Of a stretch of 64,000 nucleotides of DNA, positions 9,228-17,567 are shown one piece after another. Source of the stretch: Jannaschia rubra. Lineage in GTDB: Bacteria; Pseudomonadota; Alphaproteobacteria; Rhodobacterales; Rhodobacteraceae. The notes beneath the pieces are model-generated. The model saw only the letters and a program-made list of their open reading frames with translations. It was not told where the DNA came from and searched no databases. Where the stretch lies: NCBI RefSeq assembly GCF_001403735.1, contig NZ_CXPG01000020.1, positions 496,001 to 560,000 on the forward strand, given 5' to 3'. Each line of letters begins with the position of its first letter. The stretch's first letter is position 1. Both the position numbers and the translations under genes were made by a program.

Positions 9228-11209
9228 CGCCAGAGCCAGGCCTGGCTGGCAAGAGCGCCCTGCGTCTTGGCCAGCAGGCGATTGGCGGGGCCTGGCGTCG
9301 GCACGGTGCCCTTGGCAAGACGGTCGATTACGACTTCGGGCGGACAGGCCGCGCCGGTGACGGGGTCGAGATACCTTGGGTAGTCGATCAGGGCGGCGTG
9401 GACCAATGCGTCGAGGCTAGGCCGTGCGGCGCGGCGGCGGGCGGGCGTGCGCCCCAGATCGCGGGTCAGGCCCCAGCCGGCATAGAAGGGCGCGCCAAAA
9501 GTGATGACGGGCCGGTCGCGGATCAAAGCCTCGAACCCCAGCAGGCTTGTCATCGTCCAGACCTCGCTGGCCCGGTCGATCAGGGCGATCGGGTCGGCGC
9601 GATCTGCCACGAGGTCGGCGTCGGCGGCGTCGATGGCCCCGTCGCGCAATCCAGCCTCGACGTCGGGGTGGGGCTTGTAGACGATGAAGGCGTCCGGGTT
9701 CTGTCGGCGCACGGCCGCGAGGAGCGCGGCGTTGTCGGAAACGTCCGTCGTGCCCAGCCGGATCGACGCGTCGTCGGCCACCTGACCGGGCACAAGGATC
9801 ACGTCGCCCGCAGGCAGATCGGGCGTGGCACCGGTCAGGTTGTATTTCGACAGCCGCGACGCGACGACTGCCGCGCGCAGGTGGCGGGCACGTTCCAGCG
9901 CCTCGGGCGGCAGGGCCGCGGCGCGGACTACCGCATCCTCCAGGTCGGAGGGACGGGTCGGGTCGAAATACATCCCCTGCCGGTCGAGGACGAGCGACAG
10001 GGGCGCGATGAGGTCGGCGCCCAGACCGCGGGACCGCAGGAAGCCGTCTTCGATCCGGGTGGCCGCGGGGCCCTCGCCCTCCCTGACCGCACCCCAGGTC
10101 AGGCGGCGCCGCGCAGGATCGTCGCGGAACTTGACCTTGCCTGACAGGAACCGCCGCAGCGGCGCGCGTTTCCACAGCCGCATCCCCGGGGCCGACCAGC
10201 CCGCGCGGTCATCGCGCCAGGCGCGGGCGCGGGCGTCGAGCATGCGGACGACATCCACCGGATCGCACAGCCGGTCGCGGTGCGGATCGTACCACCGGGG
10301 ATAAAGGACCATCGCGCCGGCGAACATCTGCGTCCGGGTCAGGCGCCGCTGCCGTCGGTCGAGCGGGTTCCTATCGTCGTCCAATCCCCAGCCGGAATAG
10401 AAGGGCTGCCCGAAGGTGACGGGGCGATGGCCATGCAGGATCGCCTCGAACCCGAGCTGGCTCGACACCGTATAGACGCGGGTGGCACCGGCAAGCAGGG
10501 CCGCCGGGGGCAGGGGGCGGGCTTCAAGAGTGGCGCCGAAGACGGCGTCCGCGTCGGAGAAATGACCCGCGCGATGGCCGACCGCGGTCTCAGGGTGCGT
10601 CTTGATGACGATGCGCGCGCCGGGGTTTTCCTCCCGCGCGATCAGGAGCATCTCACGGAAGGTCGCAGCGGAGGCATTGCTCAGGGCGATGGAGGCATCG
10701 CCCCGCGTCTGGTCGATGACCAGCACATAGCCCGGATGGGGGGGCGGCAAGTCGGTGCGGGTGGCATTGTACTTCGTCACGCCGGCACGGACCATCTCCT
10801 CCATCGCGGTGCGTGCGCGGGCGATGAGGTCGCCGTCGTCGAAGGGATGGGTGGCGAGCAGGACCTCCAGATCGGAGGGGGCGCGGCTGTCGAAATGGGC
10901 ACCCCGGCGGTCGATGACGAGACCCAGCGTATCCTCTCCGGACCGACCGGGGTGGAGCGAGCGCAGGAAGGCATCTTCGATCCGCAGGACGGGCGCGCCG
11001 CGCCAGCGGGCGACCCGGTCGGCCCGGACGGAGGTTCCGGCATGGCCCCAAGCCGCGACCCATTCGCCCGGTCGGGGCAGGCCGGGCCGCAGGTCGATGC
11101 CGGAAAGCCCCGCGATGCGCCGGATGCGCCGATTGAAGAACCCGCCGGAGACGTAGCGTGCGGTCAGGCGGCCCCCGTCGGGGGCTGCCTTGTCGTCATT
11201 CGACCCCAA
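9224..11209 (-). CDS. kpsC: Capsular polysaccharide synthesis/export protein KpsC
   Basis: About 660 residues made of two related halves. Each half carries an R-x-EDxFLRS-type segment (RIEDAFLRS and RIEDGFLRS), a conserved D-x-R block, YNL/YNAT, a KPHPDVE/KTHPETA motif and [20 protein letters not shown]. This is the duplicated glycosyltransferase architecture of KpsC. KpsC and KpsS build the Kdo linker on the lipid end of group-2-type capsules and similar exported polysaccharides. The start is uncertain: an ATG at 11299 lies deep inside the upstream gene, and the TTG at 11209 is the closest start that keeps the conserved region, so I give the latter. It is the last gene of the kpsS, export-lipoprotein, kpsC run. 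Confidence 0.85.
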   Translation of the reverse strand: MGSNDDKAAPDGGRLTARYVSGGFFNRRIRRIAGLSGIDLRPGLPRPGEWVAAWGHAGTSVRADRVARWRGAPVLRIEDAFLRSLHPGRSGEDTLGLVIDRRGAHFDSRAPSDLEVLLATHPFDDGDLIARARTAMEEMVRAGVTKYNATRTDLPPPHPGYVLVIDQTRGDASIALSNASAATFREMLLIAREENPGARIVIKTHPETAVGHRAGHFSDADAVFGATLEARPLPPAALLAGATRVYTVSSQLGFEAILHGHRPVTFGQPFYSGWGLDDDRNPLDRRQRRLTRTQMFAGAMVLYPRWYDPHRDRLCDPVDVVRMLDARARAWRDDRAGWSAPGMRLWKRAPLRRFLSGKVKFRDDPARRRLTWGAVREGEGPAATRIEDGFLRSRGLGADLIAPLSLVLDRQGMYFDPTRPSDLEDAVVRAAALPPEALERARHLRAAVVASRLSKYNLTGATPDLPAGDVILVPGQVADDASIRLGTTDVSDNAALLAAVRRQNPDAFIVYKPHPDVEAGLRDGAIDAADADLVADRADPIALIDRASEVWTMTSLLGFEALIRDRPVITFGAPFYAGWGLTRDLGRTPARRRAARPSLDALVHAALIDYPRYLDPVTGAACPPEVVIDRLAKGTVPTPGPANRLLAKTQGALASQAWLWR

Positions 11210-12335
11210 GGGCGCGACCGGTGGATCCGACTTGTCCGAGCGATCCGAACAGTGCCGCGACCGATCGGTTCCACGCCACGATGGGCGCCTCGGTGACATA
11301 GATCGTGTCCTCGCTGCGGATCACGAAATCCCGGGCGTCGAACATGCCGTTGGGTTCGGTCAGGTCCAGCACATAGACCATCCGCTGCGCACCGATCAGG
11401 TCGTCACGGCCCATGACGGCGCGGGCGATCTCCTGCGGTTCGTTGCGGAAGACGAAGACGCCGGTGGGGTTGGCGAGGTTTGCGTTCAATCCGCCGACCT
11501 GCGCCAGCGCCTCGATCGCCGAGATCACCTCGGTCTGGAATTCGAGCCGGTTCTGCGCGCCCGTGGCCCCCAGGATGGTGAAAGACCGGGTGTCCTCCTC
11601 GACGAAGATGGTGTCGCCGTCGCGCAGCGCGATGTCGAGCATCGGGTTCTTGTAGAGGTCGGCGAGATATGCGGTTTCGGAACGGCCGCCGCGAACGACC
11701 GTCACCAGTGCGATGTCCGGCTTGATCGCCACGCCGCCCGCCGCCGCGATCATCGCCGTCAGCGTGCGGGTCGGCCGTTCGATGGGATAGACGCCCTGCG
11801 CCCCGGTTCCGCCCACGACGCTGACCGTTGCGCCGTCGCCGGCCAGCCGGCGGATCAGCACCTGCGGATCGGGTGTCTGTTCGTCCAGACGCTGCGTGAT
11901 GATCTGGCGCAGTGCCTCGGGCGTGTTGTCGGCGGCCCGGATGCGGCCGGCGTAGGGTATGAAGATCATGCCCGACGAATCGACCTGCACCTCGTCTATG
12001 AGGGAAGCGGACGTGCCGGCATTGGCCAGAAGCCCGTCCTCGACGTTCTCGTAGATGATGAGGCCGAGCGTGTCGCCCGGACGGATCGTATCGGCGCCGA
12101 TTTCGGCCGCGTTGCGGAAGGCTTCCGAAAATCCGAGGGCTGGCGTGACCGAGGTGGCCGCCGTGACGCGGGGATTGACGCTGACGACGAAGGCGTCGCC
12201 GTCGCGCAGGACCGATCCCGCATAGATCTCGCGTTTGCTGGGGCCCGACCGGGGAAGCGCCCCGCAGGATGCCACCAGCGTCACGGCGACGATCGCGGCG
12301 ATGGACCGCGCCATCCGTGTTGCCTGTCTGCTCAC
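11196..12335 (-). CDS. Polysaccharide export outer-membrane lipoprotein (Wza/KpsD-like, Poly_export family)
   Basis: A 379-residue protein with a lipoprotein signal: a hydrophobic stretch followed by the lipobox VASC, so it is lipid-anchored after Cys24. An export (PES) domain follows (IRPGDTLGLIIYENVE, then VQVDSSGMIFIPYAGRI), and later SLBB-like repeats (VSVVGGTGAQGVYPI, FTILGATGAQNRL). Such proteins form the periplasm-spanning and outer-membrane channel for capsule or exopolysaccharide. The start is a GTG at 12335. The 3' end overlaps the likely start of kpsC by a few bases, indicating translational coupling. The ABC transporter and co-polymerase partners are not in this window. Confidence 0.85.
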   Translation of the reverse strand: MSRQATRMARSIAAIVAVTLVASCGALPRSGPSKREIYAGSVLRDGDAFVVSVNPRVTAATSVTPALGFSEAFRNAAEIGADTIRPGDTLGLIIYENVEDGLLANAGTSASLIDEVQVDSSGMIFIPYAGRIRAADNTPEALRQIITQRLDEQTPDPQVLIRRLAGDGATVSVVGGTGAQGVYPIERPTRTLTAMIAAAGGVAIKPDIALVTVVRGGRSETAYLADLYKNPMLDIALRDGDTIFVEEDTRSFTILGATGAQNRLEFQTEVISAIEALAQVGGLNANLANPTGVFVFRNEPQEIARAVMGRDDLIGAQRMVYVLDLTEPNGMFDARDFVIRSEDTIYVTEAPIVAWNRSVAALFGSLGQVGSTGRALGVE

Positions 12336-12436
12336 TTGCTCTGCCTTTCAATCCTGGTCTGCATGCGGAGGTGTGCCCCCGTCCTGCGAAATGTCAGTTC
12401 CGTCGCGTGAATGGCCGCAACCTAACGCGATTCGTC

Positions 12437-13738
12437 CTAGCCCGAAACAAGTTTGAACGTCCGGCGCGGTGCGGGCCTGCCGGACGCCAGCCTGTCGTAG
12501 GGATCGAGGTCCGACAGCATCATGTCCACCACCTGCCGAAGCAGCTGCCGTCGCCCGCGGGAGGAATAGAAGCCCCCCGCGACCTGGGAGGTTTCGAGGA
12601 GATAATGGCGGTAGTCGCGGTAGGCGCGGCTGTCGGGGCGCTGCGGATCCGCGAAGAATTCGGCGATGGGCTGGTCACTGACGAACTCGGGCTTGGAATA
12701 GACCGACCGCCCGAGCGCCTTGACCGGCAGGCCCCGCCAGAGCGCCTGCTGCGCCGCGGTGGAATTGACGGTGATGGCGCTGCGCGCCTCGTTCATGAGC
12801 GACGCGAGCTTGCCGCCCCCCAGGTAATGTACCCGCCCGTCGAGACCGTAGTGATCGATCAGCCGCCGGATCGTCGCGCGGACCGGCGCACGGCCGTCCT
12901 CCAGCGGATGAGCCTTGAGGACGAGATGGTGATGGGTCGGCGCGCCGCGGGCGAAGCCGCCGATCACCTCCTCGAGAAAGTCGGTCATCGAGGCGTAGGG
13001 CGAATGGGCGCGGAAGCTGGCGTCGTGTTCGAGCTGCATCAGGCACAGGTGATAGGGAAACCCCCCGTGGGTGATGCGCCAGGTCGAGATCCGCCGCTGG
13101 ACCGCCGTCGCGGGCATGGTCAGGAGCCGGCGGAGATACAAGCGGAACTCCGCCAGCACGCCGACGCCACGATGCGGGCGATAGGCGGGATATCGCCCCC
13201 GCCGGGCCATCACGAGCCAGTGATAGAGCATTCCGTAGAAGACGTGATGCCGCATGTCGCCCCAATGCGCCGGCGCATCCGGCAGGTCGAGGTCCAGCGC
13301 CGCGAGCGCCTCCTGCATGTCGGCCACGGACTTGTCCATCAGGCGGGAGTGGGCATTCGATCCGCCACGCTCGTAGCTGACCCACCAGGGGCGCAGGTAT
13401 CCTTCCTCGAACACATGGACGGTCAGGCCCTGCGCCCGCGCCATGGCGATGGCCTGCGCGTGGATGTCGCGCACGTCGCCATAGAGCACGAGGTCGGTTA
13501 TCCCCTTGTCGCCTACCAGCCCCGCGAAGGTATCGGGCCAGTCCTCGGGCGTGCCGGTATAGGGAACGTAGCTGTCGCGATCGGGCCAGAAGGCCTGATC
13601 CCCGTTGTTGAACCCCACGCGCCACACCTCGGCCCCCGCCGAACGGAGCAGGCGCCCCAGCCGGTGGAAAAAGGGACCATGCGGACCCTGCAGGAACATG
13701 AAGCGACGATCGGGGCGCATCGGGACCCTCTGGTTCAT
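12437..13738 (-). CDS. kpsS: Capsular polysaccharide synthesis protein KpsS
   Basis: About 433 residues. It has the N-terminal segment FLQGPHGPFFHRLGRLL, a central VFEEGYLRPWW (the beta-Kdo-transferase-type EEG motif), LKAHPLEDGR and the C-terminal VNSTAAQQALWRGLPVKALG. These are the hallmarks of the single-domain capsule biosynthesis protein KpsS, which adds the first Kdo residue to the lipid acceptor before KpsC extends it. The start at 13738 (MNQRVPM) is chosen because the upstream extension is unconserved. First gene of the minus-strand capsule run, divergent from ribE. Confidence 0.85.
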   Translation of the reverse strand: MNQRVPMRPDRRFMFLQGPHGPFFHRLGRLLRSAGAEVWRVGFNNGDQAFWPDRDSYVPYTGTPEDWPDTFAGLVGDKGITDLVLYGDVRDIHAQAIAMARAQGLTVHVFEEGYLRPWWVSYERGGSNAHSRLMDKSVADMQEALAALDLDLPDAPAHWGDMRHHVFYGMLYHWLVMARRGRYPAYRPHRGVGVLAEFRLYLRRLLTMPATAVQRRISTWRITHGGFPYHLCLMQLEHDASFRAHSPYASMTDFLEEVIGGFARGAPTHHHLVLKAHPLEDGRAPVRATIRRLIDHYGLDGRVHYLGGGKLASLMNEARSAITVNSTAAQQALWRGLPVKALGRSVYSKPEFVSDQPIAEFFADPQRPDSRAYRDYRHYLLETSQVAGGFYSSRGRRQLLRQVVDMMLSDLDPYDRLASGRPAPRRTFKLVSG

Positions 13739-13856
13739 TGGATGCCCCTTATCCGCCTTTGAACCGGCATGGAAAAGGCGCGTTTGTGACGCCAATGGGG
13801 CACTTGCGGCGCATTTGCCACGGCGTTAGCTGATTCCTGCCACTTTGGGGGATTCA

Positions 13857-14456
13857 ATGTTCACAGGTATCGTTACCGACATCGGCCGCGTGCGCGCGCT
13901 GGAGCATCGCGGCGACCTGCGTGCGCGCATAGGCACGGCCTATGACCCGGCGACCATCGACCTCGGCGCCTCCATCGCCTGCGACGGCTGCTGCCTCACC
14001 GTGGTGGACCGGGGGGCGGATGCCGAAGGCGCCTGGTTCGACGTGGACGTCAGCGCGGAGTCGCTGTCGAAGACCGCGCTGGGCAACTGGCAGGTAGGCC
14101 GCCGCGTGAACCTGGAGCGGTCCCTGCGGGTCGGCGACGAGTTGGGTGGACACATCGTGTCGGGCCATGTCGACGGCACCGCGCGCATCGTGTCGATCAC
14201 GCCGGAGGGAGATTCGCTGCGCTACGTCCTGGAGGCCCCGGCAGACCTCGCGCGGTTCATCGCGCCCAAAGGCTCGGTCGCGCTGAACGGCACGTCGCTC
14301 ACGGTGAACGAGGTGGACGGCGCAACCTTCGGCGTGAACCTCATCCCCCATACGCAGGCCGTCACCTCCTGGGGCGATGCGGCGCCGGGCGATCGCGTCA
14401 ACCTCGAGATCGACACCCTGGCACGGTACGTCGCGCGGCTGGCCGAAGCCCGATAG
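13857..14456 (+). CDS. ribE: Riboflavin synthase, alpha chain
   Basis: A 199-residue trimeric enzyme that converts two molecules of 6,7-dimethyl-8-ribityllumazine to riboflavin. The N-terminal MFTGIVTDIG and the two lumazine-binding repeats are visible: CDGCCLTVVD with GHIVSGHVDG in the first half, and LNGTSLTVNEVDG in the second. The ATG at 13857 has GGGGGA about 5 bases upstream. It leads a plus-strand run with an SDR gene, the RibB-type gene, ribH and nusB. No FMN riboswitch is visible in the 118 bases before it. Confidence 0.95.
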   Translation: MFTGIVTDIGRVRALEHRGDLRARIGTAYDPATIDLGASIACDGCCLTVVDRGADAEGAWFDVDVSAESLSKTALGNWQVGRRVNLERSLRVGDELGGHIVSGHVDGTARIVSITPEGDSLRYVLEAPADLARFIAPKGSVALNGTSLTVNEVDGATFGVNLIPHTQAVTSWGDAAPGDRVNLEIDTLARYVARLAEAR

Positions 14457-14558
14457 GGGTTGCCAGCGCGGTCGGGCCGCGTCCACCCTGTCGGTGCCGC
14501 CACAGGATGCGCCCATGACCCCTTGCAGAACCACCGCCCGCGACCGCGGGGCAACGAC

Positions 14559-15362
14559 ATGACGCTGGCCCTCGTCACCGGCGCATCGGGCGGGATCGGC
14601 CGCGCTTTCGCCGAATACCATGCCGCGAAAGGCGGCGACCTGATCATCGCCGCCCGGCGGGCCGACGCGCTGGAGGCGCTGCGGGACGAACTGGAGGCGC
14701 GGCACGGCGTCTCCGTCACGCCCGTTGCCTGCGACCTGGGCACACCCGAGGGGCTCGCCACCCTGATCGTCGCCACCGAAGGGCGGGACATCGGCATCCT
14801 TATCAACAACGCGGGGTTCGGCGGGCGGGGTGAGTTCCTGTCCCGTCCGCTGACCGACGATCTGGCGATGATCGACCTCAACATTGGCGCCGTGGTGACG
14901 CTCTGTCATGCCATCGCACCGAGCATGGTGTCGCGCGGCGGGGGGCGCATCCTGAATGTCGGCTCGTCGGCCGGTATGATGCCGGGGCCGCTTCAGGCAA
15001 CCTATTTCGCGTCCAAGGCCTTCATCGACAGCTTCAGCCAGGCCCTGGACGAGGAGTTGCGCGGCCAAGGCGTCACCGTCACCCTGCTCGCGCCCGGCTA
15101 CGTCGAGACGGACTTTGCCGAGCGGGCCGACATGCACGGCATCCCGCTCACGAAATCCGGCCGGTCGGCCAAGGCCACGGCCAAGGTAGGCTATGACGCC
15201 ATGATGGCCGGCCGCCTGCATGTGGTGAGCGAGGCCGGGCTGTCGCTTGCGGCGAACTGGATCCTCCCCCTGATGCCCCGCCGGGTGGTCCTGAAGGTCG
15301 TGCGCCGGATGCAGACGCGGCAGGATGGCGCGGCACTGGCATCGCGGGGCCGCAACCGCTAG
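14559..15362 (+). CDS. Short-chain dehydrogenase/reductase
   Basis: A 267-residue classical SDR. The cofactor-binding glycine motif TGASGGIGRAF is at the N-terminus, followed by AARR (hinting at NADP preference), the INNAGFGG motif, the catalytic Ser in VGSSAGM and the Y-x3-K pair in TYFASKAF. The C-terminal tail (about 50 residues with a hydrophobic stretch around LPLMPRRVVLKVV) could touch the membrane. The substrate is unknown. It sits between ribE and the RibB-type gene but has no known role in riboflavin synthesis. Confidence 0.85.
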   Translation: MTLALVTGASGGIGRAFAEYHAAKGGDLIIAARRADALEALRDELEARHGVSVTPVACDLGTPEGLATLIVATEGRDIGILINNAGFGGRGEFLSRPLTDDLAMIDLNIGAVVTLCHAIAPSMVSRGGGRILNVGSSAGMMPGPLQATYFASKAFIDSFSQALDEELRGQGVTVTLLAPGYVETDFAERADMHGIPLTKSGRSAKATAKVGYDAMMAGRLHVVSEAGLSLAANWILPLMPRRVVLKVVRRMQTRQDGAALASRGRNR

Positions 15363-15387
15363 ATGCCGTGACAAACAGGAGGCACCG

Positions 15388-16509
15388 ATGGCCGATCCCA
15401 TCCCGTTCGAACAGCCCGGCCCGGTCGAGGAGGAATTCCGCGACGTGATCTCCCCGGTCGAGGACATCATCGAGGATGCGCGCAACGGGCGCATGTTCAT
15501 CCTTGTCGACCATGAGGACCGGGAGAACGAGGGCGATCTCGTCATCCCCGCGCAGATGGCCACGCCCGACGCGATCAACTTCATGGCCACCCACGGGCGC
15601 GGCCTGATCTGCCTGACCCTGCCGGGCGAGCGGATCGACGCGCTGGGCCTGCCGCTGATGGCGTCGCAGAACTCCTCGCGCCACGAGACCGCCTTCACCG
15701 TCTCGATCGAGGCGCGGGAGGGGGTCAGCACCGGCATTTCCGCCCATGACCGCGCCCGCACCGTGTCGGTCGCCATCGATGCCACCAAGGGCGCGACCGA
15801 CATCGCCACGCCCGGCCACGTCTTTCCGCTGCGCGCGCGCGACGGCGGCGTACTGGTGCGCGCGGGTCATACCGAGGCGGCGACCGACATCGCGCGGCTG
15901 GCCGGGCTGAACCCGTCCGGCGTGATCTGCGAGATCATGAACGACGACGGCTCGATGGCGCGGCTGCCCCACCTGATCGCCTTCGCGCAGCGACATGGCC
16001 TGAAGATCGGCACGATCAGCGACCTGATCAGCTATCGCCGCCGCCACGACAATCTGGTCAACCAGACCGACTCCCGACCCGTCAGCAGCCGCGTGGGGGG
16101 GGAATGGCTGATGCGGGTCTTCACCGACGAGACGCAGGGCGCCGAACACATCGTCCTGACCAAGGGCGATCTGGATGCGCCCGGCCCGGTTCTGGTGCGG
16201 ATGCATGCCATGAACCCGCTGGAGGATGCGCTTGGGGTGGGCGACAGCGACCTTGCCGGTGCCATGAAGGTGATCGCGGAGGCGGGGCGCGGCGTGGTCG
16301 TCCTGTTGCGCGACACCGAGATGAAGATCGACCACGACGGCATCAGCCCGCAGAAGCTGCGGCAGTACGGGCTGGGGGCGCAGATCTTGGCCGCGCTCAA
16401 CATCCACGAGATGGAGCTGGTGACGAATTCCGGCACGCCGCACGTCGTGGGGCTGGAGGCTTACGGCCTGACCATCACGGGCACGCGCCCCATTCCGAAG
16501 GACATCTGA
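15388..16509 (+). CDS. ribB: 3,4-dihydroxy-2-butanone 4-phosphate synthase with degenerate GTP cyclohydrolase II half (RibBX type)
   Basis: A 373-residue fusion. Residues about 25-210 form an intact RibB domain that makes the four-carbon unit of riboflavin from ribulose 5-phosphate: VDHEDRENEGDLV, HGRGLICL, GVSTGISAHDR, GHVFPLRARDGG and HTEAATDIA. Residues about 220-373 resemble GTP cyclohydrolase II, but the stretch after RMHAMNPLEDALG (from residue 271) lacks all three zinc-binding cysteines of RibA. The second half therefore should not hydrolyse GTP. A strong AGGAGG lies before the ATG at 15388. A true ribA must be elsewhere in the genome. Confidence 0.9.
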   Translation: MADPIPFEQPGPVEEEFRDVISPVEDIIEDARNGRMFILVDHEDRENEGDLVIPAQMATPDAINFMATHGRGLICLTLPGERIDALGLPLMASQNSSRHETAFTVSIEAREGVSTGISAHDRARTVSVAIDATKGATDIATPGHVFPLRARDGGVLVRAGHTEAATDIARLAGLNPSGVICEIMNDDGSMARLPHLIAFAQRHGLKIGTISDLISYRRRHDNLVNQTDSRPVSSRVGGEWLMRVFTDETQGAEHIVLTKGDLDAPGPVLVRMHAMNPLEDALGVGDSDLAGAMKVIAEAGRGVVVLLRDTEMKIDHDGISPQKLRQYGLGAQILAALNIHEMELVTNSGTPHVVGLEAYGLTITGTRPIPKDI

Positions 16510-16510
16510 C

Positions 16511-17053
16511 ATGGCGGGCCATTCCGACAACGTGCTGGCGCTGCCGACCTTCGACCGCCCGACCCGCGTCCTTATCGTGATCGCGCCTTATTATGGCGCG
16601 ATCTCCGCCGCCCAACTCGCCTCGGCCCGAGCCGTTCTGGACGGGGCCGGCGTCGCGCATGAGACGGTCGAGATGCCGGGCTCGCTGGAAATTCCCACGG
16701 CCATCGGCATCGCCCACCGTCAGACGGATTTCGACGGCTACGTCGCACTCGGTTGCGTGATCCGGGGGCGGACCTCGCACTACGACGTGGTGGTGAACGA
16801 AAGCGCGCGTGCCATCGCCACGCTTGGGCTTGCCGGGGCCTGCATCGGCAACGGGATCATCACCGTCGAGAACATGGAGCAGGCCGAGGAGCGCGCCGAT
16901 GCCGACCGGCTCGACACGGCGGGCGGGGCGGCGGCGGCGGCGCTGCACCTGATCGCGCTGGCGCGGACGATGCGGAAGGCCGACACCGGCGTGGGGTTCA
17001 AGCCGGGCAGCTTTCATCACGATGCCGCCACGAAGGGTCCGACGGTCGCTTGA
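16511..17053 (+). CDS. ribH: 6,7-dimethyl-8-ribityllumazine synthase
   Basis: A 180-residue enzyme that condenses the RibB product with the ribitylamino-pyrimidine to make the substrate of RibE. The motifs VIAPYYGAIS, PGSLEIPTAIG and GCVIRGRTSHYDVV (with the catalytic His) are present. It starts one base after the stop of the RibB-type gene. The C-terminal tail of roughly 20 residues after GVGFKPGSF is longer than in many homologues. Confidence 0.94.
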   Translation: MAGHSDNVLALPTFDRPTRVLIVIAPYYGAISAAQLASARAVLDGAGVAHETVEMPGSLEIPTAIGIAHRQTDFDGYVALGCVIRGRTSHYDVVVNESARAIATLGLAGACIGNGIITVENMEQAEERADADRLDTAGGAAAAALHLIALARTMRKADTGVGFKPGSFHHDAATKGPTVA

Positions 17054-17084
17054 CCGCGCCGCGCAGCCCCCATAGGTCGCGCGC

Positions 17085-17567
17085 ATGGATCCGTTGACCC
17101 CCGACGAAAAGCGCCTTCTGAAGCGCCGGATGAAGTCCGCCGCGCGTCTGCACGCCGTGCAGGCCCTGTTCCAGATGGAAGCGATGGGCCAGACCGTCGA
17201 CCGCGTGCGGGCGGAGTTCGAGAACCACCGCTTCGGCATGGTCACCGAGGAAGGCGAAGTATCGGAGGCCAACGTCGACCTGTTCCGGTCGCTGCTCGAA
17301 TCGGCGGTGGCGCACCAGTCGCGGATCGACAAGCTGACCGATCGCGCGCTGGTCGCGAAATGGCCGTTGGGTCGCATCGACCCGACCCTGCGCGCCCTGT
17401 TCCGCGCGGCCGGCGGCGAGATGGTCGACAGCGCCACCCCGCCCCGCGTCGTCATCAACGAGTTCGTAGAGGTCGCCCGCGCCTTCTTTCCCGAAGGCAA
17501 GGAAGCAGGCTTCGTCAACGCCGTGCTGGACCACATGGCGCGCGAGGCGAAGCCGGACGCCTTCTGA
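17085..17567 (+). CDS. nusB: Transcription antitermination protein NusB
   Basis: A 160-residue all-helical protein. It has the N-terminal RRMKSAARLHAVQALFQME (NusB helix 1), the central KWPLGRIDPTLRALFRAAGGE and the C-terminal VINEFVEVARAFFPEGKEAGFVN that family members show. NusB binds boxA RNA with NusE (ribosomal protein S10) and prevents early termination in rRNA operons. Linkage to ribH is very common in bacteria and is seen here 31 bases downstream. Its stop directly abuts the stop of the convergent RND pump gene. Confidence 0.93.
   Translation: MDPLTPDEKRLLKRRMKSAARLHAVQALFQMEAMGQTVDRVRAEFENHRFGMVTEEGEVSEANVDLFRSLLESAVAHQSRIDKLTDRALVAKWPLGRIDPTLRALFRAAGGEMVDSATPPRVVINEFVEVARAFFPEGKEAGFVNAVLDHMAREAKPDAF

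Noticed and set aside
13739-13856. FMN riboswitch before the riboflavin genes
   Set aside because: The 118-base gap has none of the conserved RFN-element blocks and is barely long enough to hold one.
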